Assembly: GCA_903891095.1 (NCBI GenBank)
Contig: CAITDI010000093.1
Coordinates: 1-45,880, forward strand
Origin: an uncultured bacterium
GTDB lineage: Bacteria; Planctomycetota; Phycisphaerae; Phycisphaerales; SM1A02
Reading direction: 5' to 3'
Length of the DNA stretch: 45,880 nucleotides
A model generated the notes under the pieces. The model saw only the letters and a program-made list of their open reading frames with translations. It was not told the origin of the DNA and did no database searches. Below, piece after piece: positions 35,271 to 45,525 of the stretch. The position numbers and the translations under genes were made by a program. Positions within the stretch are counted from its first letter, which is position 1; each line of letters starts with the position of its first letter.

Positions 35271-35798
35271 ATGAGCAGGATCTCGACCACTTGGGACATC
35301 GGACGTTCCTCCGGACAGTGCGCGGCCACGGGCGCGCCGCTGGTCGCGGGGCAGGCGTGCATCGTGGCGCTCGTCGAGCGCGAGGATGACGACGCCGCGC
35401 CGCTCGCGCGACTCGATTTCTCCGAGGATGGATGGAACTCGCCGCAGCGGCCGAAGGGCGTCATCGCCTTCTGGCGCGCGGTGGTCGCTGCGCCGAACGA
35501 GAAGCGCCGCGGCTTTGTCGACGACCAGACGCTGATCGACCTCTTCGAGCGCCTCGGCGCCGACGAGCGGCCGCATCGCGTGCGGTTCCGCTTTGTGCTC
35601 ATGCTGCTGCTTGTCCGCAAGCGCCTGCTGCGCGTGACCGGCACCGAGAGCGACAAGGGCGTCGAGGTCTGGCACGTCCTGCCCAAGGGCGCGGCCGAAG
35701 GCGAGCAGCCGATGCCCGTCGTGAATCCCAAGCTCGACGAAGCCGCGATGAAGGAAGTCACCGAGCAGCTCGGCGAGGTCCTCGATGGCGCGTGGTGA
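35271..35798 (+). CDS. Conserved small cytoplasmic protein of unknown function
   Basis: 175 residues, no signal or membrane segment. It begins WDIGRSSGQCAATGAPLVAGQACIVALVE, with a Cys that could be functional, and continues LARLDFSEDGWN, GVIAFWRAV, VDDQTLIDLFERLG and RVRFRFVLMLLLVRKRLLRV. I believe this pattern recurs in planctomycete hypotheticals, but I cannot name the family. It is divergent from cdaA through a perfect palindrome and overlaps the next gene by 14 bases. Confidence 0.85.
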   Translation: MSRISTTWDIGRSSGQCAATGAPLVAGQACIVALVEREDDDAAPLARLDFSEDGWNSPQRPKGVIAFWRAVVAAPNEKRRGFVDDQTLIDLFERLGADERPHRVRFRFVLMLLLVRKRLLRVTGTESDKGVEVWHVLPKGAAEGEQPMPVVNPKLDEAAMKEVTEQLGEVLDGAW

Positions 35799-36792
35799 CG
35801 CAGCGTTGCCGGCGTGCGCATTGCTCGGCGCGTGGATGTGCTTGATCTCGGGCGCGGGTTGCGGCCCGAAGGCTGTCCCCGCGGGCGCGGGGAGCGGCGA
35901 GGTGCAGGTCGACCCGGCCGTCGAGCAGGCCGACGCGGAGCGCGCCTTCGCGGAGATCGTCGCGGGCCACAACGCGCGCACGGAGCATCTCGACACGTTT
36001 GAGTCGCGCGCGTCGCTTGAGATGCGCTACGCGGATTCGGCGGGCGATCACTTCGACCAGTGCGAGGCGGACATCTTCATGGCGTCTGGCGGGCGCGGCG
36101 CGATGCGCGCGTCCAAGCTCGGCGAGAACCTGCTGTGGGTCGGCGGCGACGGCACGCGCGGCTGGGTGTTTCGGCTCGATCACGAGCCGACGAGCCTGAT
36201 CGTCTACGACCACGTCGACGATCGCGTGTGGGGCCAGGCGTTTGACAACCGCGGTGGCGGCGACTTTACGATGCTCACGCCGCGCAGCGTGCGCGTGCTT
36301 GCGGGCATGGCGCCGATCCAGGGCGATTACACGGTGCGCCGCATTGCGGGTGCGGCTGCAGGCGCGCCGGTGCACGAGCGTTTCGAGCTGCATTGGGCGC
36401 CGTTCCCCAAGGTGGAGGGCGTGATGCGCTTTGATGCGGCCGGCCTGCCGACCCAGTTGGTCGTGAACAACGGCGCGGGCAATGAGATCATCCGCGCGAC
36501 CCTCTCCGAGTACGCGACCGCGCAGGCGGCGAACCTCGCGCAAGGCGCGTGGCCGAAGGTCGCGCGTCGCATCGAGGTGCATGCGAGCGAGCCCAAGGCC
36601 GAGGTGCGCCTGTACCTCGACGAGCCGGTGGCGATGGTCAAGCGCATGAAGCCGAAGTTCTTCATGCTCGACGAACTCACGACGCAGCTGCGGCCTGATT
36701 CGGTGGCGCACTACGTGCCTGCGGACGCGCCGACTGCCACTGCCAAGCCGCCTGTTGCCAAGCCGACCTCCGGCGCGGGCAAGAGCAAATGA
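35785..36792 (+). CDS. LolA-like / DUF4292-like lipoprotein
   Basis: 335 residues. The signal peptide ends in a lipobox-like SGAGC, with the lipidated Cys at 26. The body suggests a LolA-type half-barrel: HLDTFESRASLEMRY, then WVGGDGTRGWVFRLDHEPTSLIVYD, VEGVMRFDAAGLPTQLVV and RIEVHASEPKAEVRLYLDEP. Such proteins bind lipids or lipoproteins in the envelope. The assignment rests on pattern only. The C-terminus is Pro/Ala/Lys-rich. It overlaps the following RDD gene by four bases (ATGA). Confidence 0.75.
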   Translation: MARGDAALPACALLGAWMCLISGAGCGPKAVPAGAGSGEVQVDPAVEQADAERAFAEIVAGHNARTEHLDTFESRASLEMRYADSAGDHFDQCEADIFMASGGRGAMRASKLGENLLWVGGDGTRGWVFRLDHEPTSLIVYDHVDDRVWGQAFDNRGGGDFTMLTPRSVRVLAGMAPIQGDYTVRRIAGAAAGAPVHERFELHWAPFPKVEGVMRFDAAGLPTQLVVNNGAGNEIIRATLSEYATAQAANLAQGAWPKVARRIEVHASEPKAEVRLYLDEPVAMVKRMKPKFFMLDELTTQLRPDSVAHYVPADAPTATAKPPVAKPTSGAGKSK

Positions 36793-38501
36793 CCGAGCTG
36801 AGGCGGGTGATGTTCGCGGTGCTTGCTGCGATGGTCGCGCTGCTGAGCGCGTCGTGGTCCCGCGCGGATCTGCCTGGCCCGATGCCGCTTTCGGCGGCGG
36901 GCGACGGACATCTTTGGTGGGTCGTGCGTGCAGACGCGCAGTCGACCGGCAACGCGGCTTCAACCGCGGGCGGCGATGTCGCCGCTGCGACGGGATACGC
37001 GCTCATGCATCACGCGGTGGACGAGCCGAGGCCGACCGAACGGCTGGTCATGCGCTTTCCGCGCGAGCCCGATGCGATCGCGGCCGATGGCTGCCGCGTC
37101 GTGGTGGCGACTCCGGGCGAGCGGGGCGCGGGTGCGTTCATCGTCAGCATGTTTGCGGTCAAGAACGAGGCGACGGGCCTGTGGTTCACGGTGCCGCAGG
37201 GGATCCCGCGCGTGCTGCCGAGTCCGCCGGTGGCAGGCGAACTGCGTGCGATGGCGGTCGCGGGCGACGTGCTCTTTGCGATCATCCGCGTGCGCGAGGC
37301 GCTCGGCAGCGCCAACGCCAATGGTCCCGCCGAGCTGTGGTTCGGAAGCGTTGCGTGCGAGTCGGGCGCCGCGGCGCAGTGGACCAAGCATGCGTTGCCC
37401 GACCTGGACATGTCGGAGCCCGTGCGCCTGTTTGCGCGCGGCGGCGCGCTGGCAGCCGAAGGCGCGCGCGATGGACGCGCGGCTTTTGCAGACTTCCGCG
37501 ACGGCAAGTGGTCGGTGGAGCCGCTGGCACGCGCCGGTGCTGGGATCGACGCGCGTACAGCGCTCGGCGGCATGGAGATCTCGGGGCGCAGCGTGCTCGT
37601 CGAGCGCGCGCTGATCGCGGGCGAGGCTCCGCGCGTGCGGCTTGGACTTGTGCGCGACGGTCAGGTGCAGCCGTGGGCGGATTTCGAAGAGCCGACGCAG
37701 CCGTGGTCGGTGGCGCCGTTTGGCGCCAGCGCGACGCTGCTCGAGGTGCCGACCGAAGGCGTCGATCGTGGCCACGCGGTGGTGCGCGGGATTTCGTTCT
37801 CGCAGGGCGAGCCGCTGGCGGCGATCTCGCTCGCGCCACCTGGGTTCGTGTCGGGCAGCTGGATCCACCTTCCGATCCTCGGCGTGCTGTCGGTGGCGCT
37901 GGTCCTGGCGGCGGTGATCTTCGGATCCGAGGCGTATCTCGAAGGCCGCATGCGGAGCCTGCACGGCAAGACCCCCGAGCAGGTGCTCAAGCTGGTGGAA
38001 TCGCTCGAGCGTTCCCGTCCGCGCGGCGCATCGCTCGGTCGTCGCGGCGCGGCGATGGCGATCGACCTGCTGCCTGGGCTGATCGTGGTCTGGGCGATCG
38101 TGGGAGGGCGGCCGGGCAACCTGCTGCAGATCCCCGCGTTCCTTCCTGATCTTGGCGCGAACCTGCCCGCGATCTGGGTGTTCGCCTCGGGCTGGGTGTT
38201 TGCGTCGCTCGGCGACATCTGCTTCGGGCGGTCGCTGGGTAAGTGGATCGTTGGCTTGCGGGTGATCCGATCGACGGGCGGTCCGGCTTCGGCTGGGCGG
38301 CGCGCGCTGCGGTCGCTGGCGTCGGCGATCGCCGTGGCCAGCCCCGTGGTGATGCTGCTGTCGATGCTGCATCCGCGGAGCGACGGTCCTGCCGAGATGC
38401 TCACGGGCACCGCCGTGGTCGACGCCCGAGCGTACGCGGCGCTCGAGTCGGCTCGGTCGACCGCCGCCGACGCTCCGTCGGGCGGGAACGACCCGGTCTG
38501 A
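36789..38501 (+). CDS. RDD domain membrane protein with large extracytoplasmic N-terminal domain
   Basis: 570 residues. A signal sequence (VMFAVLAAMVALLSASWSRA) leads a domain of about 330 residues with repeated strand-like segments, perhaps a beta-propeller (DGHLWWVVRA, AIAADGCRVVVATPG, MAVAGDVLFAIIRV). A transmembrane helix (ILGVLSVALVLAAVIF) and then an RDD domain follow: LGRRGAAMAIDLLPGLIVVW with the RDD-type Arg and Asp residues, and GRSLGKWIVGLRVI. RDD proteins are suggested transporters. It is coupled to the LolA-like gene. Confidence 0.8.
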   Translation: MTELRRVMFAVLAAMVALLSASWSRADLPGPMPLSAAGDGHLWWVVRADAQSTGNAASTAGGDVAAATGYALMHHAVDEPRPTERLVMRFPREPDAIAADGCRVVVATPGERGAGAFIVSMFAVKNEATGLWFTVPQGIPRVLPSPPVAGELRAMAVAGDVLFAIIRVREALGSANANGPAELWFGSVACESGAAAQWTKHALPDLDMSEPVRLFARGGALAAEGARDGRAAFADFRDGKWSVEPLARAGAGIDARTALGGMEISGRSVLVERALIAGEAPRVRLGLVRDGQVQPWADFEEPTQPWSVAPFGASATLLEVPTEGVDRGHAVVRGISFSQGEPLAAISLAPPGFVSGSWIHLPILGVLSVALVLAAVIFGSEAYLEGRMRSLHGKTPEQVLKLVESLERSRPRGASLGRRGAAMAIDLLPGLIVVWAIVGGRPGNLLQIPAFLPDLGANLPAIWVFASGWVFASLGDICFGRSLGKWIVGLRVIRSTGGPASAGRRALRSLASAIAVASPVVMLLSMLHPRSDGPAEMLTGTAVVDARAYAALESARSTAADAPSGGNDPV

Positions 38502-38672
38502 GCAGTTTCTGCCTTTTGAGGATTCTCTTCTTGCCTGCCGATGTACCGAACAGGCTCGGTGCCTTCGGGATTCTGTTCCGTAGGTCGGGCTTGGGTAGAT
38601 GCCGCGCGTGCCAAGGATTGGCACGCCAGCGCCGCAAGAAAGGGCGCACTCGGAAGGATTCTGAGGCCAGCG
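38502..38672 (+). other. Gap before the flagellar block with two inverted repeats
   Basis: No gene seen. GAACAG at 38548-38553 and CTGTTC at 38573-38578 are inverted and separated by 19 bases; the same half-sites occur in the recA control region with 11-base separation. A second hairpin is GCGTGCCA-AGGAT-TGGCACGC at 38606-38626. Its TGGCACG resembles a sigma-54 -24 element, but no matching -12 element follows. Confidence 0.4.
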
Positions 38673-41171
38673 ATGTCGGACACGCCGTCAACCGATCCAA
38701 CTCCCGCAGCCAAGCCCTCGCCGTCGCCGTCGCCGGCGCGCGCGTGGCGCGATGCGTGGCAGATCCCGTTGCTGGTGATCGGCGCGGGTGGCGTTGCCGC
38801 TGCGATCTGGTTCGGCACGGCGCGAAAGCCTGCGAACGACTTCGAGGGTGCGCTCGATCAGGCTGAGAAGTACATCGAGGGCCGCGACATCCCCGTCGCG
38901 CGCAAGATCCTCGACGAGGTCGTCGCACCGCACATCGCCGGGGCGCCCGAGGAGTTCGTCCATCGCTACGAGGCGCTGCGCGCCGATTTCGCCGCCGAGG
39001 AACTCGCCGAGCGAAAGGACGGCTCGCAAGCCGACCACGAAGCGGTCGCCAAGCTCTACGAAACGGCGCTCGCGCACGGTGCGGATCTCGATGATCGCCA
39101 GTACGCGCGCTACGCGAACGCGCTCGAGGGCGCCAAGCGCAACTCCGACGCGATCGCTGCGGCTGAGAAGGCCGGCGACCACGATCGCGCGCGCAAGCTC
39201 GAGGTGCGATTCGGCCGCAAGCGGGTCGAGGACGCGTACGAGGCCGCGCGTGCTGCGAACGGATCGCGCACCGCCGCGGCGGAAACCGACAAGTTCTTCA
39301 AGGAGCACGAGGCGTTCCGCTCGTTGCGCCGGATTTCCGCGGATGACCGCGCGTGGGCCGCTGGTCTCGCGGCGCGGCTGCGGCTTGCGTCGGGACGCGT
39401 CGCCGACGCCACCGACCGCCTGCTGGTCGAGCTGCGGCTGGCCGAGCGTGCGTCGCAGGTCGGCGACATCGTCTCGCAGCAGGAGTTCGCGCAGCTTTGG
39501 TATCTGCTGGGCGAGGGCTTCCGCCAGCAGGACAAGTTCTCCGACGCCGAGCATGCGCTCGAGCAGGCCCATGAACTCGCGCAGCGTTCGTCGCTGGTCG
39601 CGGGCGAGATCGATCTCGCGCTCGGCCGCACCAAGCTCGCGCTCGATCGCGCGGAGGACGCGCATGAGATCTTCGACCGCGGCGTGCAGGCCGAGCATCC
39701 CGCTGCCCTCAAGCAGGCGCTGACGCTCGGCCGCGCCAACGCGCGCGCGCTGCTCGGCGACATCGACGACGCGCTGCGCGACTTCGACACGCTGGTCGCG
39801 CTCTCCGAGAAGGGCGCGCTTTCGCCCGCGGTTGCCGGCGAATCGCTGCGCACGCTCAACGCCCTCGCGCGCAACGAACTCGGCGACGAGAAGTATCCGA
39901 ACGCGATCGCCTTCGCGCAGCGCGCGACGGCGTTCGGCTCGCGCGATGTCGACGGCGCGAACGCGTTCATCACGCTCGCGGAGAGCTGCTACCGCCAGGC
40001 GCAGCTCATGCGCGCGGCCGCGATCGAGCGCTCGGGCAGCCCGACGGAGATCGACCCCGAGGACCGCGCGGAGATCAACGCGCAGTTCAGCCGCGCGGGC
40101 AAGAGCTACTCGAGCTACCTCGAGACCGACTCCGCGAAGGACTTGCCCGCGGTGCAGCGCTCGATGCTGCACTTCAGCGCGGCCGACGGGTTCGAGTGCG
40201 CGGGCGATCTCGGGCTTGCGCTGATGCACTTCGCGCGCGCGACGGACATCCTGCCTGAAGGCGACAGCAAGCGCACCGAGAGCTACCTGCGCATGGGCAA
40301 CATCTACAGCCTGCGCGGCGAGTACGACAAGGCCAAGGAGTCGTACGAGCGCGTGTACAAGATCACGCGCAACGATCCGCGCGTCGCGATGCCGCTGTGC
40401 CGCGCGCTCGTCGCGAGCCGCGACACCGCGGGCGCGCTCGCGCAGCTCAAGAAGATCCTCGAGGGCGGCGCCGGCCTGCGACCCGACAGCGAGCAGTACC
40501 AGGAGGCGCTCGATCTCTACGCGAAGCTCGCGTTCGACCGCGGCGACTTTGTCGCGAGCGCCGAGCGCCTGCGCGAGCTGGTCGACCGCAATCCGAACGA
40601 CGTCGCGGTCGGCGAGCGGCAGTTCCGTCTCGGCCTGAGCCTGCAGCAGATCGCCAAGGCCGCGCGCGACGAAGCGTCACGCGACGACCTCACCGGATCG
40701 CGTCGCTCGCAGGTCGAGCGCGCGGCGTCGGATCGCACGCTCGAGGCGCAGCGCGCGTTCCAGTCGAGCATCGACGCGCTCGAGGGCCGCGGACGCGCGC
40801 TCGACGGCCTCGGCCGCGACATGCTGCGCAACGCGTATCTCCAGCGCGCGCACTGCGCGTTCGACCGCGCGCAGTACAAGGAAGCGATCGACTTCTACGA
40901 GACCGTCGACCGCAAGTACGCCGACAGCGCGTCGAGCGTGGTCGCGCTCGTGCAGATCGTCAATGCCGCCGACGCGATGGGCGACCTGTCGCGCGCGGAG
41001 GCCGCGCACACGCGCGCGCTGCGCCGCATCGAGAGCCTGCCTGACCAGGCGCTCGTCGGCGACGGCGGAATCCTCGCCCGCGAGGACTGGAAGACCTGGC
41101 TCCGCAACCATCCGCCCGGCGCGACCAAGGTCGCTGGCGCGACGGAACAGAAGCAGGAGTCGCACCGATGA
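38673..41171 (+). CDS. Membrane-anchored TPR-repeat protein
   Basis: 832 residues from MSDTPSTDP, with GAGG six to eight bases upstream; the frame before it has no coding character. After a Pro/Ser-rich head, residues about 30-48 (QIPLLVIGAGGVAAAIWFG) form one membrane helix; the rest is alpha-helical tetratricopeptide repeats, e.g. AQLWYLLGEGFRQQDKFSDAEHALEQAHEL and RTESYLRMGNIYSLRGEYDKAKESYERVYKI. TPR proteins scaffold complexes. It overlaps the next gene by four bases and leads the flagellar regulatory genes, so a part in flagellar assembly or control is plausible but not shown. Confidence 0.85.
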   Translation: MSDTPSTDPTPAAKPSPSPSPARAWRDAWQIPLLVIGAGGVAAAIWFGTARKPANDFEGALDQAEKYIEGRDIPVARKILDEVVAPHIAGAPEEFVHRYEALRADFAAEELAERKDGSQADHEAVAKLYETALAHGADLDDRQYARYANALEGAKRNSDAIAAAEKAGDHDRARKLEVRFGRKRVEDAYEAARAANGSRTAAAETDKFFKEHEAFRSLRRISADDRAWAAGLAARLRLASGRVADATDRLLVELRLAERASQVGDIVSQQEFAQLWYLLGEGFRQQDKFSDAEHALEQAHELAQRSSLVAGEIDLALGRTKLALDRAEDAHEIFDRGVQAEHPAALKQALTLGRANARALLGDIDDALRDFDTLVALSEKGALSPAVAGESLRTLNALARNELGDEKYPNAIAFAQRATAFGSRDVDGANAFITLAESCYRQAQLMRAAAIERSGSPTEIDPEDRAEINAQFSRAGKSYSSYLETDSAKDLPAVQRSMLHFSAADGFECAGDLGLALMHFARATDILPEGDSKRTESYLRMGNIYSLRGEYDKAKESYERVYKITRNDPRVAMPLCRALVASRDTAGALAQLKKILEGGAGLRPDSEQYQEALDLYAKLAFDRGDFVASAERLRELVDRNPNDVAVGERQFRLGLSLQQIAKAARDEASRDDLTGSRRSQVERAASDRTLEAQRAFQSSIDALEGRGRALDGLGRDMLRNAYLQRAHCAFDRAQYKEAIDFYETVDRKYADSASSVVALVQIVNAADAMGDLSRAEAAHTRALRRIESLPDQALVGDGGILAREDWKTWLRNHPPGATKVAGATEQKQESHR

Positions 41172-41632
41172 GCGCTTCGCGACTTTGCGAGATCGCGCAG
41201 ATCCGCGTGTCGTCGGCGCGCGCGATGCGCGCGCTTTCGGAGCACGAGCCGCATGTGCTCGGCGCCGTCGATGCCGCTGCGCGCGGCGAGATCGCGCAGG
41301 GCGAGGCGGAGGACATCCTCGCGTCGCACCTCGGCGCGCGCGAGTCGTGCATCGCGTCGATGCGCAGCTTCGACACCGAGTGGCGCGAGCTCTCGCGCGA
41401 CGTCGCGAGCCTGCCTGCAGCGGAGAGCGACGAATTGCAGGCGCTTTCGCGCGATTTCCTCGCGCTGCTCTCCGAGATCGAGTCGTCCGACGCGCGCTTT
41501 GCCGCCGAGCTCGGCGAGCGCCGTCGCCAGGCCAGCGTCGAGATCGCGCGCGCCGACACGGGCCACGCCGCGCATCGCGCGTACGGGCCGCGTTCCGATT
41601 CGCAACCACGATTCACCGACAGGAAGGGCTGA
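41168..41632 (+). CDS. Small helical protein, possibly FlgN-like flagellar chaperone
   Basis: 154 residues, almost entirely alpha-helical and charged (LSRDVASLPAAESDELQALSRDFLALLSEIESSDARFAAEL). Its start overlaps the TPR gene by four bases and its stop shares a base with the kinase start, so it belongs to the same coupled unit. Size, helix content and position beside flgBC-fliE are compatible with the FlgN export chaperone, but no diagnostic motif is seen and the call is tentative. Confidence 0.55.
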   Translation: MSASRLCEIAQIRVSSARAMRALSEHEPHVLGAVDAAARGEIAQGEAEDILASHLGARESCIASMRSFDTEWRELSRDVASLPAAESDELQALSRDFLALLSEIESSDARFAAELGERRRQASVEIARADTGHAAHRAYGPRSDSQPRFTDRKG

Positions 41633-42630
41633 TGAGCGCGATGCCGAACACAGCTTCCTCGACGGTCGTCGCTGCTGCGGCGAGTCCGATGGGCAACGCG
41701 GATTTCGCCGAGTTCATGCGGTCCTTCTCCGAGGCGACCACTCGGCTGCAGGAGACGCATGCCGCGCTGACCTCGCAGGTCGAGCGTCTGCAGGCCGAGC
41801 TCGCCGAGGCCAACGAGCGTCTGCGCCGCTCGCGCTCGCTTGCCGCGCTCGGCGAGATGGCCGCGGGCATCGCGCACGAGATCCGCAATCCGCTGGGCGC
41901 GATCGCGCTCAACGCCGAGATGCTGCAGCAGGATGTCGCGGATCGCCCTGATTCCACGGCGTGCGTCGACAAGATCCGCCGCGCGGCCGACCGGCTCGAC
42001 CGCATCGTGGGCGATGTGCTCAGCTTTGCGCGCGACACGCGCGTGCACGCCGTGCCGACGACGGCGCGCGAGATCTTCGACATCGCCGTCGCCGACTGCG
42101 AAGGCGTGCTCGCCAAGGAAAACGTTGCGATCCGCTGCGAGGTCGACGGCGCGTGCGAGCTCGGCGCCGACAGCGCGCTGGTCGCGCAGGCCGTGTCGAA
42201 CCTCGTGCGCAACGCCGTCGAGGCGATGCGCGGCGCGACGGTTCGCGAGATCACGCTCGCCGCGCGCGAGGCGCGCCTTCGCACCGCCGACGGCATTCGC
42301 CGCGGATTCGTCGTCCTCTCCATCGAGGACACGGGCCCGGGCATTCCCGCCGAGGCGCGCGAGCGCATCTTCAATCCGTTCTTCACGACCCGCGAGGAAG
42401 GCACCGGCCTCGGCCTCGCGATCGTGCACCGCATCGTGGACGCGCATGGCGGGATGACCGCGTGCGTCGACTCGACGCGGCGAATCGATGGCAAGCAGGT
42501 CGGTGCGAGGCTCGAGCTTTCTCTTCCGCTCGAGCATTCGCGGATGGCGGCGGCCGAGGGCGTGTCCCTCGGCGAGGCGGTGCGCCGACGGATCGGCGGA
42601 AGTTCTCACGTCCACGCAAACGCTGGATGA
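41632..42630 (+). CDS. NtrB-type soluble histidine kinase (FleS/AtoS-like)
   Basis: 332 residues with no membrane segment, so cytoplasmic. A coiled coil (residues about 35-70) leads to the HisKA box GEMAAGIAHEIRNPLGAIALNAEML with phospho-acceptor His82. The HATPase domain has NLVRNAVEAM, EDTGPGIPAEARERIFNPFFTTREEGTGLGLAI. This pattern is typical of NtrB-like kinases that pair with sigma-54 activators. AGGAAGGG precedes the ATG; the cognate regulator starts 12 bases after its stop. Confidence 0.93.
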   Translation: MSAMPNTASSTVVAAAASPMGNADFAEFMRSFSEATTRLQETHAALTSQVERLQAELAEANERLRRSRSLAALGEMAAGIAHEIRNPLGAIALNAEMLQQDVADRPDSTACVDKIRRAADRLDRIVGDVLSFARDTRVHAVPTTAREIFDIAVADCEGVLAKENVAIRCEVDGACELGADSALVAQAVSNLVRNAVEAMRGATVREITLAAREARLRTADGIRRGFVVLSIEDTGPGIPAEARERIFNPFFTTREEGTGLGLAIVHRIVDAHGGMTACVDSTRRIDGKQVGARLELSLPLEHSRMAAAEGVSLGEAVRRRIGGSSHVHANAG

Positions 42631-42642
42631 AGGAGTTGCAGC

Positions 42643-44187
<1,545 letters not shown>

Positions 44188-44236
44188 GCGGGCGCTGACC
44201 GGGCTCTGGCCACGCGATGCATCAGGAGTACACGCC

Positions 44237-44662
44237 ATGATCGACGGATTCCTCGGCAGTTCCTCGCTTCCCGCGCTTGAGCGCTCGATGCAGTTCATGT
44301 CGGCGCGCCAGAAGCTGCTCGCCGGCAACCTGGCCAACGTCGAGACGCCCGGATTCCGCCCGAGCGACGTCGATCCGAAGGCGTTCCAGGCGTCGCTGCG
44401 CGAGGCGCTCGAGGCCGACAGCGTGAACGAGCAGGGGAGCCTCGAGTTCGACAGCTCCGCGCCCGTGTCGTTCAGCGACCGCGGCACCGAGCTCAAGCCC
44501 GAGGCGCTCGGCGAGAACGTGATGTTCCACGACGGCAACGACCGCAGCGTGGAACGGCTCATGCAGAAGCTCTCCGAGAACGCCTACGCGTTCCGCATCG
44601 CCTCGCAGCTGAGCCGACGCGAATTCGACCTGATCAACACCGCGATCCGCGAACGGCCCTGA
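44237..44662 (+). CDS. flgB: Flagellar basal-body rod protein FlgB
   Basis: 141 residues. The N-terminal rod signature reads LERSMQFMSARQKLLAGNLANVETPGFRPSDVDPKAF, and the C-terminal helix ends SQLSRREFDLINTAIRE. It forms the proximal rod with FlgC and FliE. AGGAG lies at a normal distance. It is 49 bases after the regulator gene. Confidence 0.96.
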   Translation: MIDGFLGSSSLPALERSMQFMSARQKLLAGNLANVETPGFRPSDVDPKAFQASLREALEADSVNEQGSLEFDSSAPVSFSDRGTELKPEALGENVMFHDGNDRSVERLMQKLSENAYAFRIASQLSRREFDLINTAIRERP

Positions 44663-44702
44663 GCCGGAGAAACCCGCGCCTCGCGCCTAAGGAATCCACA
44701 CC

Positions 44703-45104
44703 ATGTTCGGCGTCTTCGACATCTCCACCTCTGCCCTCGTCGCCACCCGGACGCGACTGGACGCGATCTCGGCCAACATGGCCAACGTCGACGTGCCCGT
44801 CGACCCGAACAGCAAGGAGACCCCGTTCTCCGAGCGCGTGGTCTACCTCGCCCAGGGCGACCCGACCTCGGGCGCGGCCGATGGCGTGCATGTCGCCGCG
44901 ATCCTGCCGCGCAACGACTTCCGCAAGGTCAAGGACCCCAAGAACCCGATGGCCGACAAGGACGGGTTCGTAAGCTACGCCAACATCGACCCCGTGATCC
45001 AGCAGTCGAACGCGATGCTGGCCAGCCGGACCTACGACGCCAATCTTGCCGCCATCGAGGCGTCCAAGTCGATGATCGACGCGGCGCTCAGGATCATCGC
45101 CTGA
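44703..45104 (+). CDS. flgC: Flagellar basal-body rod protein FlgC
   Basis: 133 residues. N-terminus FDISTSALVATRTRLDAISANMANVDV and the C-terminal helix YANIDPVIQQSNAMLASRTYDANLAAIEASKSM are characteristic of FlgC. AAGGA precedes the ATG. Rod component, cotranscribed with flgB. Confidence 0.96.
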   Translation: MFGVFDISTSALVATRTRLDAISANMANVDVPVDPNSKETPFSERVVYLAQGDPTSGAADGVHVAAILPRNDFRKVKDPKNPMADKDGFVSYANIDPVIQQSNAMLASRTYDANLAAIEASKSMIDAALRIIA

Positions 45105-45120
45105 CCCCGCCGTGCGCCGC

Positions 45121-45136
45121 TGGCACGGCATATGCT
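45121..45136 (+). promoter_or_regulatory. Sigma-54 (-24/-12) promoter upstream of fliE
   Basis: TGGCACGGCATATGCT fits TGGCACG-N4-TTGCW with one mismatch (A for the first T of the -12 element). The invariant GG and GC are present and separated by the required ten bases. Predicted start is near 45147, about 70 bases before the fliE ATG. The NtrC-type activator encoded 1 kb upstream is the likely partner. Confidence 0.7.
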
Positions 45137-45216
45137 GAAGTCCCCGCGAGGAAACCCGGTGTCCGAGGCTGCTTCCGCAGTCCGAGGCCGCAGGGCAAAG
45201 CAGAATTGAGCTCGCC

Positions 45217-45516
45217 ATGATGGATCCGCTCGGCATCGTCTCTCGCGTGAACACCCAGTCGACCGGTGTCGTGCGTCCCCAGCAGGACGCCGGCGGTGCC
45301 GACTTCAAGCAGGAACTGCTCGACGAGATGCGCAAGGTCAACGAGATGCAGCAGGACGCCTCCAAGGCGACCAACGACCTGCTCACGGGCCAGCGCGACG
45401 ACCTCGAAGGCGTCATGATCGCCACCCAGAAGGCCGATTCGGCGTTCCGGATGCTCCTCGCCCTCCGCAACAAGGTTGTGGATGCGTATGACGAGGTGAA
45501 GAATATTCGCGTTTAA
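45217..45516 (+). CDS. fliE: Flagellar hook-basal body protein FliE
   Basis: 99 residues. The second half has the FliE pattern: DFKQELLDEMRKVNEMQQDASKATNDLLTG, then DLEGVMIATQKADSAFRMLLALRNKVVDAYDEVKNIRV, the last segment being the conserved FliE C-terminus. It links the MS ring to the rod. Two adjacent Mets allow starts at 45217 or 45220. The usual next gene, fliF, is absent; a repeat array follows at once. Confidence 0.95.
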   Translation: MMDPLGIVSRVNTQSTGVVRPQQDAGGADFKQELLDEMRKVNEMQQDASKATNDLLTGQRDDLEGVMIATQKADSAFRMLLALRNKVVDAYDEVKNIRV

Positions 45517-45525
45517 GCGGCGATT

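Noticed and set aside
38619-38635. TGGCACG before the TPR gene as a sigma-54 promoter
   Set aside because: No GC at the required -12 position; the motif is one arm of a small hairpin.
44207-44224. Possible sigma-54 promoter before flgB (CTGGCCACGCGATGCAT)
   Set aside because: GG and GC are nine bases apart instead of ten, and the -24 core is TGGCCAC; spacing is strict for sigma-54.
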